Positions 56,127-64,000 of a stretch of 64,000 nt of DNA are shown piece by piece. Origin of the DNA: Linnemannia hyalina (lineage: Eukaryota; Mortierellomycota; Mortierellomycetes; Mortierellales; Mortierellaceae); the NCBI GenBank assembly GCA_019671135.1, contig JAHRHY010000005.1:930001-994000 (forward strand), written 5' to 3'. Each line of letters starts with the position of its first letter. Positions within the stretch are counted from its first letter, which is position 1. A program made the translations under genes and the position numbers. The notes beneath the pieces were generated by a model that saw only the letters and a list, made by a program, of their open reading frames with translations, searched no databases and had not been told where the DNA came from.

Positions 56127-57260
56127 TTTGTCAAAGTCGTGTAAGCTAGTGAGTTGGTGGTTTAAGTGAAGAAGAGTACAGAGGGTGGTGTATGGGGTTG
56201 TGCGGAAGAAGTTGTTTGGCGAAAGAAAATCTGGTTTTTAAGGAAGTGGAAAGGCAGGAAAAAGGCGAACGTTTGTGAAAATAATGATAGGAAAAGGTCA
56301 AGAAGGGTCATATTCGACTTTTTTTTCATTGAGAAACAAGTCACGTGGAGCTGACTCGATTGGTCGTGGCAAGGCCTGTGCACTCGATCTACCCAGACCG
56401 ATACCTTGTACCCCGCGGTCACAAGAGCCTGACGCCTTAAATAACTTACAACTCCATCCTCATGACCATCGCTGCCCGACAACAACAGGACTTACCCACT
56501 CCAGCCTATAGCCGCTCATCACAGCTATTTCATTGAATGAGTGAATTCGGGGTGAATACGAGCAGTAGTCAGAAGAAGGGGCGCGGGTCGCGACTGACTG
56601 GCTTTTAGGGACTGGAAGTCTCCATGAATGCCAAAGAAGAACACACATACGGAATGGACACTCCAAAAACACCACTACCTCACTCACGCACACCCTCTTT
56701 TTATCTTTCTATCTTTCTATCTTCCATCTACCAACTAACCAGCCAACAATGACTTGCAGTCAGTGCCACCTGCACCGCCCTTCCTCGTCATGCATGTTGC
56801 ATAATTCCCCAACTATAACACGCGCAACCCAAACAGCATGGGTATTTTTCATTTATTCTTGACACATACTCTCTTACCAATTGGTATCCATCCCTCTTTC
56901 CTCCGCATCTGTCACAAACACATACAAAAGACTTGATTTAAAGTTTGCTCCCCTCAGATCCAGTTCTTCCTTTTCTTTCTTTCCTTCCTTCCTTCGCTCC
57001 CACACATTTGTCCGTCGTTTTTCATGCAAGTGGAAAATTGATGAGAAATCGGAAATACATTATGATTATTTTTTTACTGCGACGCCATACGGTTGTTGAC
57101 GCTAGCAGTTGCTGCTCTGGTCGTGATCTTTTTTCTTTTTCACACACACAAAATTCAAAATGCACAACAATTAGGCGTAGTCATCGCGTATTGAATTTAA
57201 TAATACGTTTAGTAATAAAAACGAAAAGATGCATACAACAAACAGGAGACTTCTAGTCTA
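56127..57260. other. Upstream region of NCS-1 and 3' flank of the MFS gene
   Basis: No gene supported. On the minus strand the first part provides the NCS-1 leader. Around 56695-56720 there is a TCTATCTTTCTATC tetranucleotide repeat, and 56965-56995 is CT-rich. The remainder is AT-rich. Confidence 0.4.
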
Positions 57261-58721
57261 CTAACACTCTCGCGCTTGTGGAACCTGCTGCTGGTAACCA
57301 GATTTCTCGCGCTCACGCATGGCTTTCTCGGCGTCGGCTCTCAGGTACTGCGCCTTGATCATGAACATAGGCACGACTCCAAATATAACCGCCCAAACTG
57401 CAATAAAGATCATTGGCGGGTTAATCCCCTTCGTCGCTGACAACTCATTATTCTGCAGAACTCCCAAGATGGTCAAAAAGATCACCGTCAAGAGTTGACC
57501 AAATCCCCACAGTAGCGAAGTCGACGAAGCCGGTGTGACGGGGTATGTGATCTCAACACCATACTCGAGACCGGCAGGGAGGACCGAGAAGCCCGAGATG
57601 CCGAGGATGATCGAGGTGGCCATGAGCCCCCCGAAAAAGTTTCTACGGATCGCGAAGTTGAGGGCGATGAACATTGCGCTGGAGATGGTGACCATGATCT
57701 TGGAGAAGCCGCTGAAGTGCTTGAACTTGTCGAGGAGTGGGGCAGAGATGGATGCTCCGAGCAGGCCAGAGAAGATCATGGCAGCGCCGAAATAGCCAGC
57801 CTCGGAGGAGGAGTAGCCGTAGGGGGCTGTGAACTGGGCAATGAGGGCGGTGAAGGAGGTGAAGCAGGCGGTGAATGTTCCAAAGACGAGCATCATGAGC
57901 AGGAACTGAGGGTTGCTGAGGGCCTTCTTGAGTGAGATGAAGAAGGGCTCTTCTTTAGTCTTCAACAATGCCTCGGCTGCCGAGGGTGAGGGCGGTGTTG
58001 GGGGTCGCTCGGCCATGAGGAGGGTTGGGAAGAGGGCAACGACGGAGAAGATGGCGCATATCAGGACGGTCCTCTTCACAGACTCTGCATCAGTGGTGAT
58101 GGCAGGAATAACCAGCTGTGCCAAGGCAGCAGCAAGCGAGTTGGAGACGGTTCCGATCATGGTTGCTGTAGCACGTTCGTGCTCAGTGAACCAAATAGCA
58201 GCGTACTTGGGAGGGACGTTCATAAAGAAGGGCTGAGCAGCTGCTGCAATGACCTGACCGATCAATGTCAAAGCAAGACGGCCTTCAGACTGTCCAGGAG
58301 CAGAATCGACCAAGGTGCCCAGGAATCGAAGCCAAGACCCGACAATCTGCAGAGCGGCCCCAAAGATCAAAGACCGCTGGATCCCATGTCGCTCGCACAT
58401 CCACCCTGAGATGGGCGCCATCAGGACGTAGGCAATAAAGTACAGGATCGACGTCAGGTTGATGATGGACCCAGAGCAATTGAGGAAAGCCATGGCTTGG
58501 GCGGGGACGGCCGAGTATGTGAGCCAGACAAACCCGGTGGCGATGTTAAGGGTGACGATAGCAAAGAGACCGATGTAGCGGGTATTGTAAGTGCGATAGA
58601 TGGTTGGTTGTGTTGATAGCGTTGTGTCTTGGAAAGGGATGGTAACTGCGCCCTGCATTGAGATACGTTGCGGCATTGAGGCAGAGTCGAGTAGTGGGAG
58701 GTGTTGTTGTGAGTCGCTCAT
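57261..58721 (-). CDS. MFS transporter, SLC49/FLVCR-like
   Basis: Single exon from ATG 58721 (the frame extends further only through a TTG), 486 residues. About twelve membrane segments are arranged 6+6 around a cytosolic loop with a Pro/Ser-rich stretch (AERPPTPPSPSAAEALLKTK). Helix 1 is RYIGLFAIVTLNIATGFVWL TYSAV. The segment INLTSILYFIAYVLMAPISG WMCERHG carries the MFS motif after helix 2. The later LAAALAQLVIP and GVEITYPVTPASSTSLLWGF are typical of SLC49 proteins (FLVCR1/2, DIRC2/SLC49A4), for which heme, choline or pyridoxine have been proposed as substrates. The substrate here is unknown. The C-terminus is charged (ADAEKAMREREKSGY). The absence of introns is unusual among the neighbours. 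Confidence 0.88.
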   Translation of the reverse strand: MSDSQQHLPLLDSASMPQRISMQGAVTIPFQDTTLSTQPTIYRTYNTRYIGLFAIVTLNIATGFVWLTYSAVPAQAMAFLNCSGSIINLTSILYFIAYVLMAPISGWMCERHGIQRSLIFGAALQIVGSWLRFLGTLVDSAPGQSEGRLALTLIGQVIAAAAQPFFMNVPPKYAAIWFTEHERATATMIGTVSNSLAAALAQLVIPAITTDAESVKRTVLICAIFSVVALFPTLLMAERPPTPPSPSAAEALLKTKEEPFFISLKKALSNPQFLLMMLVFGTFTACFTSFTALIAQFTAPYGYSSSEAGYFGAAMIFSGLLGASISAPLLDKFKHFSGFSKIMVTISSAMFIALNFAIRRNFFGGLMATSIILGISGFSVLPAGLEYGVEITYPVTPASSTSLLWGFGQLLTVIFLTILGVLQNNELSATKGINPPMIFIAVWAVIFGVVPMFMIKAQYLRADAEKAMREREKSGYQQQVPQAREC

Positions 58722-60665
58722 TGTGAATCGAGGTGAAGAGAAAGAAAGCAAGAATGGAGAGTGTTGTTGAGAATGCAGATGGGTGTTGGGAAAGGAAGAA
58801 GCGACTAATGACTTGTCAGAAAGAGGTGCAAGTCTACTCGTTTTTATAAGAGAAAGACATTAGCAATGGTTAAAGTACCAAGGGTCGCGTCAAAGCGTTT
58901 CTAATAATATTCAGCATAATGCTACGCTGATTAGGGTGACCAAACAGCCTCAAATGCCCCTCTGCTCAGCCCTCGTCGACTTTTTCCTTGGCTGTTGTAG
59001 CTGTTTGCCGCTAGTCCAATCTTACTCGCCTGTCAGTTCTCACCATCTCCTTTCTCCTTTTCCATCCTGCAGCCGCGGTTCCTCACAGTGAAAAAAGGCA
59101 AACAGCACTGCCCTTCCCTCCTTTTTCGCCTCCCATCTCTGTCATCTCACCCTCCCGTTTAAGCCTAAAGCTCTCTAGACCCTCCATCTTTTTTCTCGCA
59201 TGTCTTTCTTCTTTCTTTGAAATGCCTCATTCACCTAGACGTCAATGGGCTGTAATACTGAGAATGTCTAAACCGCTTAAACTTGCAATTGTGTAAGGCC
59301 AAGCAAGGGCCAAAGGGTCAAGAAGGAATACGGCTTTCTTGGCGATGGCTAATTTTCTGACCGAGGGAGTTGTCAGCAATAGTCTATCAATGCTATTGGC
59401 TGTGTCTTTGTCTTTCTCTTCCTCACCCCCCTTGCTCATCATATACGATGTAATGTGTGTTGGTGTGTTTTCTAGCCTATCTTGCGTCAATATCCAATTA
59501 GCAACAAATGATAGGGCAATGAGAGCTGTGCGGGGAATCAAGGAAACAAAAAAGTACGAGCCCCTGTCTCCCTTTTTCCTTGTGTCTCCGCTCCCTTCTC
59601 GGTCTGTTCTCACCTTGTTTCCAGGCTGGCAACCTTCGAAAGTTTATATCGTGTAATATTTTTATTTTGTTTTGTTTGTACGACATGAGGGGTCTGGTCC
59701 TGGATCTGGTTGGTCAGAATCGTCTACCCGTGGAGAAAGAGAGCCACACAAATTTTTGGATGGAGAGGGAGGCGCCATTCGCCTGCCGAACAATCATCTG
59801 ATTGCGACTAAGGTGGGGGGGAGGAGCCCCTTCGTAACAGCAACCAGGCCGGCGACAAGAAACGAAACCATAGACCTCGAAACCTATTATTTTTTCATAA
59901 GATTGATCCTAACATTACATGTGTTCTTTTTTTTCTTTTCTTTTCGTCGCATGAGTGCAGAAGGGTTCATTCATAGGCAGCGCGAGGTTCATTGGAAAAT
60001 AGAATCAAGGTATCCGTACAGATATCAACTTTACGTCGTGTGTAGTACACCTTCTCAATTGTGGGGAGAAAAAAAACGAGTCGAAGGGGAGGGGAAGAAG
60101 AAGATAGGAAGGAGACCTGAGCGAAAGAACTGGCCCCACAAAACTTAACTGCAAACGCCTGTCTGGAACTGAACTTGATGAAAAGAGCACATGAAGATTG
60201 GATGAACGGATGGACGGACGGGCGAACGGATGGACCTTGAAACCGAACAGGAGAGAGAGAGAGTTGCCGGAGATTCACCCTTCTCTCCACTTCTTCGATT
60301 TTATTCGCACAATTGACACATGTCTACACGGTCCTCTCACTTCTTATCTACGAACAAAAACGAAACCCAGAACCTTAGCGAGCCACCAGCAAGAACCCAC
60401 GGTCGGACCTCGATGGAAGCAAGTGAGGGAAGAGACGAAGATTATGAAATTATGTGCTTGATCGCCTTGTGCGTCTGTTTTGTGCTCTTGCGCTTGGGAT
60501 GGCTGAAGTAGCGTGCTTTTTGCGATGCCATGATCGGGATGTGTAAAATTAGCATTGGGTTTTCTAGCATTATTATAATTGAGGAAAAATGAGGGAGTAC
60601 AACCTTTGATCGCATTTCACAATTACGTTGACATTAAAAAACCACGACCGAAGAGCAACCGACCA

Positions 60666-60701
60666 TCACTCACTCGCTCACTCACTCACTCATTCATTCA
60701 C
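60666..60701. repeat. (CTCA)n microsatellite
   Basis: CACTCACTCGCTCACTCACT-type tetranucleotide repeat, ending CATTCATTCAC. Confidence 0.75.
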
Positions 60702-62423
60702 AGAAGCAAAACAAAGTAAAGTACGAGGTGCGAGTATGGTGGCGGAGGTCAAGGAAGGGATGGATACAGTGGGATACCAGGCTGGGACCTGGTGCTGAGG
60801 ATGTCGTTTAGTTAGAACTTGTAGGACCGTTCGATGGATGGCATTAACGCCATGCCATTTCGGGGGGAACCGTGCGAGAGAATGGAAGGGAAGGAAGGAC
60901 CATGGAAAGAAGGGTGTTCTTTTAGTCAGGGCAAAAATAAAAGAGAGTTGATTCTGGCTTAGTCAACGCATGGATGACATTCTGTTGGCTGATGTTTGTG
61001 GTCTGAAGGGCTTATGTGCATGAATGATTGTGTGCTTGTGGTCCCTGCACGTGAACTGAGTGAACAAGCCGAGCTTCTAACAAAAAATGAAATGAAATGT
61101 GTTTTGAGCCAAAGGAAAGTCCGGACTATGGAGAGTCTACTCTTGTTTTCCCCCCAAGGGTGTAAAATGAGACAGGCAGGCAAAGGGACACCAGCCCATG
61201 TTTGACATGGCCGAGGAAAGCGTGAAATGGACAAGAAGGCGCGAAGAAGAGACAGGAGGAATGAAGGGAAGGAGGATAGACTTGTGGAAGAGAGGGCTCT
61301 CCAACTGTTGACATTTTGACACCTGAAAAACAACAAAGACATGAAAGAGAGAAGAGCAACGAGCCGCTCTCAATTTCTCCAACCCGCATCCTCTCCTACA
61401 TACCCTTTTACCTTCTGCCTCGATCTTCCTTTTCCTCTTCTTTTGTTGTTGTTGCTCGTGCTCAGAAAAAACATAAACAAAAAATAAAGCGCATTGTGGG
61501 TTGGTTCATTTCTCTCAGTAGCCTCTCCGTCCACTTGGGACTGGATTTGGACCAACAAGGATTTAATGGCCGTCAAGACCGAAGATGCGCGGTTGGCGTG
61601 AGGTCATGTTGCCCTTCCCTACCCCTAACTTATCGGAAATTCTCTGAGGAACAAGACCGTTACTAGCGCTTCGGCCTGCACCATACAAGAGGCGTAGTTC
61701 TTTACTGTCCTTTTCTCGCGGTCGGCTCGTGGTTGCTTCGCTTCTCGTTGCCTTTTACCAAACTTGCACTTTTTTTGTGAGGTGTGTACAAGGAGGAAAG
61801 AGGGACGAGGGTTGAAGTGTCAGGAGAAAGATGAGCACAGAAAGAGAAACGACTTGTGTGACGAAGAGTAGGGGAAACAAAGAACAGGATGAACAAACAA
61901 CGAGGAGAGAATTGGTCATTGGATTTCGTTTTGTTGTATTTTGTGCACAGAAAAACAATAGCAACCAGTGTAGTAGTATCTAGAGGACATTTAAGATGAT
62001 AAACAAAGAACACAAAAGAGAAGGACGAGAAGGCACAAGGCGCGCATCTGTCCTGGATAGTTTTGAGCCTTGCGCCATTGTGAATGATCCCTCTATGAAC
62101 AATGCTGGTTGAACCATGATACTCACGAGAAGGAAAAAAGTTGTTTGTGTACAGAAGCAGTTGCTTTTTAGTAACGCAATTGGTGGTGTGCATTGGATGG
62201 AGGGAGAACAACAAGCAAATCAACAATTGACAACAACAATAACATGCACCGACTGGTGGTAGGGATCAATGAAATCGACAACAAATAAACAAAGAACAAC
62301 AGGTATTGTCATTGTTGACGGTGGTGTTGTTCTTGCAAGCAAGCATGAGAAGAGCTTTCTTTTCCTTCCCTCTTCCACCGTTGGTGATAACAGGCGTCCT
62401 TTTGGTCGGTCGAGTGATGGATG

Positions 62424-62452
62424 GTCTGTCTGTCTGTCTGTCCGTCTGTCTG
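62424..62452. repeat. (GTCT)n microsatellite
   Basis: Seven consecutive GTCT-like units with one C substitution (GTCC). Confidence 0.8.
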
Positions 62453-63095
62453 AGTATGAGATAGAGGATTGGCTATTGATCGGGCAGATTTGTTCTCCCT
62501 TCTGGATGCCCGACGCAACCGAGATGGACATTTGACCTTCTCTTTCTCGTCATGGGCGCCTGCTTACTCTTTGCGATGTGGGAGTTGGTAAGGTTATGAG
62601 CCATACTAGCAATAGTAACTAATGAAAGAAAGACGCATATGAATGTGAGGTCCAATTGAATTGACGAAATTGAATAGCAGCTGTCTGTGTCCCTTCGCAT
62701 CGGTTTTTCTCGCTTCCTTTTCCCTCCCTTTGCACATGCACATGCTCACACTCTACAGTGACAAGACAATAATAATTCAACTACCCTCCCCCATTTCTCC
62801 ACCCTTCCTCCAGCTACTCACATCCAGCCCCGCCAAAGTTCTCTTCTTCTGATAAAAGGATCCTCTCTTCCGCCCCCTATCTCTTTTTTTTTCTTTTTTT
62901 TTCCTTTCTAGTTTCTCCATCGACCTGATCCTCCTCTCCCACCACCCACACCAACAAACACCACCTCTCCATTCCCTTACAAAGCCTCCATCAACCAAGG
63001 CCTCACTCTCACTTTACGCTCATCACCTCGCAACTCTCTCTCTCTACCTCTCTCTCACGTCTCTCTCTTAACCAACAACAACACATATTATCAAC

Positions 63096-64000
63096 ATGAC
63101 CAAGTGCCTTACTGTCGACGTCGGTCCCTCCGAAGTTCAGGGCGAGACCCGTATCCGCCGCTCCGTCCTTTCCGCAAAGCGCCTCATGTCCTCGCCTCAC
63201 GACGATATCAAGACCCTCTACGATGTTGTCAACCACTCTGTCAAGATCCGCCCCAACCTCAACGCCATCGGCTACCGCAAGGTCGTCAAGATTATCGATG
63301 AGGAGAAGGAAATCACAAAGATGGTCGGCGGCGAGGAAGTCAAGGAAAAGAAGACCTGGAAGTTCTTCAAGATGTCCGGCTACCACTGGTTGACCTACAA
63401 GGATGCCAAGCAGGTCATCGACAGCATCGGATGCGGCCTCCGCAAGTTCGGCGTCAACCCTAAGGATAAGATGACCGTCTTTGGCGCCACCAGGTAAAAA
63501 AGAAGCTTGATGTTTTGTTGATTGTTTCGTCGTTTTCTTGTTCCAGGTGGGAGAAGAATTAGTTGGGGTGGGACAAGGTCGCCAAAACATTCGCTCAGGA
63601 ACTATTTTGGTGGGATGTGGAGATAGATGTCAGGTGGTGCCAAAAGAAAAGAGAGCAGCAAATCTCTCCTACTCCACTCACCCCACCACTGGACGTGCGC
63701 TGTCCTTTCGACTTACACAACGCCTTTTCAGAAGGAGAAGAAACTCGAGAAAGGGTGATCAACCCCCAGGAGTGATCAATCAAAAAGAGGAATTTGGTTC
63801 GCACGTATCATCCATCACCAATGCCCGTCTCCTTTCACAATCAACTAACTAAACCGCTTATACTTATTCTCCGGCTGACAATAGTGCTAACTGGCTCTTG
63901 GTTGCCCACGGTGCCTTCACCCAGTCCATCACCATCGTTACCGCCTACGATACCTTGGGCGAGGATGGTCTTTTGCACTCCATGAACGAGGCCGAGGTCG
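63096..64000 (+). CDS. Long-chain acyl-CoA synthetase, 5' part (cut by window end)
   Basis: Exon 1 is 63096-63493 and exon 2 starts at 63885 (intron of 391 bases with CTAACTAAAC upstream of the acceptor). 171 residues are visible before the window ends. GETRIRRSVLSAKRLMSSPH, then GYRKVVKIIDEEKEITKMVG and KMSGYHWLTYKDAKQVIDSI, followed by ANWLLVAHGAFTQSITIVTAYDTL-type sequence, match the N-terminal region of fungal Faa1/Faa4 acyl-CoA synthetases (start of the AMP-binding fold). These activate long-chain fatty acids with ATP and CoA for lipid synthesis and beta-oxidation. The P-loop, adenylate-binding and FACS motifs would lie downstream of the window. Confidence 0.92.

Larger units (their letters stand above)
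58722..63095. promoter_or_regulatory. 4.4 kb divergent intergenic region, no gene found
   Basis: Lies between the divergent MFS and acyl-CoA synthetase start codons. All frames on both strands are short, of low complexity and lack donor/acceptor-linked continuation. It contains (CTCA)n at about 60666-60701, (GTCT)n at about 62424-62452, a GGAC/GGAT-type tetranucleotide run at 60199-60235, and from 62700 a strongly CT-rich segment that must be the leader of the acyl-CoA synthetase gene. Many blocks are C/T- or G/A-biased. I found no tRNA or other structured RNA by eye; a non-coding RNA cannot be excluded. Confidence 0.5.

Noticed and set aside
58722..58751. Ten extra N-terminal residues for the MFS carrier
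   Set aside because: They begin at TTG; the first ATG is 58721.
61316..61666. 116-codon frame in the gene-free region
   Set aside because: Composition follows local CT and GA bias; no domain, no splice continuation.
62220..62531. 103-codon minus-strand frame over the GTCT repeat
   Set aside because: The RTDRQTD stretch is simply the translated microsatellite.
1..64000. tRNA, rRNA, CRISPR or transposon features
   Set aside because: No GGTTCGAAT-type T-loop with a matching acceptor stem, no regularly spaced direct repeats, and no transposase or reverse transcriptase frames were seen by eye.

Overview
The window is nuclear DNA of a filamentous, early-diverging fungus, most likely a Mortierella-like member of the Mucoromycota. 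The evidence is intron-rich genes with short GT-AG introns that often carry a CTAAC-type branch site near the 3' end, long CT-rich leaders upstream of start codons, about 50% G+C, and a gene set (cullin-3, GRASP, PHAF1, TMEM97, NCS-1, MEI2-like, importin-13-like) that no Saccharomyces-type yeast carries as a whole. I see no operons, CRISPR arrays, plasmid or phage features, rRNA or tRNA. Exon coordinates were read by hand. For every multi-exon gene listed with a full exon chain, the summed exons are a multiple of three and end at the stated stop, which is a strong internal check.

Layout. 0-15 kb: a cytochrome P450 (279-2152), a Ser-rich protein (2361-3533), an EMAPII/Arc1-type tRNA-binding protein (3831-4592), a MET30/sconB-type F-box/WD40 protein (5399-7577), prohibitin-1 (7829-9458) and an importin-13-like karyopherin of about 17 exons (9685-14919), all on +. 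15-23 kb: an uncharacterised protein (-), a TMEM97/EXPERA protein (-), divergently a GRASP Golgi protein (+), a possible orphan exon, and a Sec2-type Rab GEF (+). 23-31 kb: a lineage-specific accessory block with two intact BTB proteins, two decayed BTB copies and a small secreted Cys-containing protein. 31-43 kb: TatD nuclease (-) divergent from a thioredoxin-UBX protein (+), an amino-acid permease (+), an HMT1/ABCB6-type half ABC transporter (+) and two uncharacterised genes (-). 43-50 kb: cullin-3 (+) and PHAF1 (+). 50-59 kb: MEI2-like RNA-binding protein (-), NCS-1/frequenin (-) and an SLC49-like MFS carrier (-). 59-64 kb: a 4.4 kb gene-poor interval and the first two exons of a long-chain acyl-CoA synthetase (+), cut by the window edge.

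How the genes relate. Ubiquitin ligase parts recur: a MET30-type SCF substrate receptor, cullin-3, and BTB proteins, the adaptor class that cullin-3 uses. Membrane traffic is represented by GRASP, Sec2 and PHAF1; Ca2+ signalling by NCS-1; lipid and sterol handling by P450, TMEM97 and acyl-CoA synthetase. Apart from the BTB block these look like ordinary neighbours, not a pathway cluster.

The most interesting structure is at 27.8-31 kb. A unit holding a BTB gene plus the 3' end of the convergent TatD gene has been tandemly duplicated. The left copy has decayed (ATG to ACG start, frameshift, a deletion of several hundred bases within the BTB part, and a TatD terminal-exon remnant with a small deletion that removes the splice acceptor). 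The right copy is intact. I found no clearly new molecular system. Other points of interest are two GC-AG introns, a possible Ser-rich/EMAPII gene fusion, a protein with a duplicated C-terminal motif, and several gene models that need transcript evidence.
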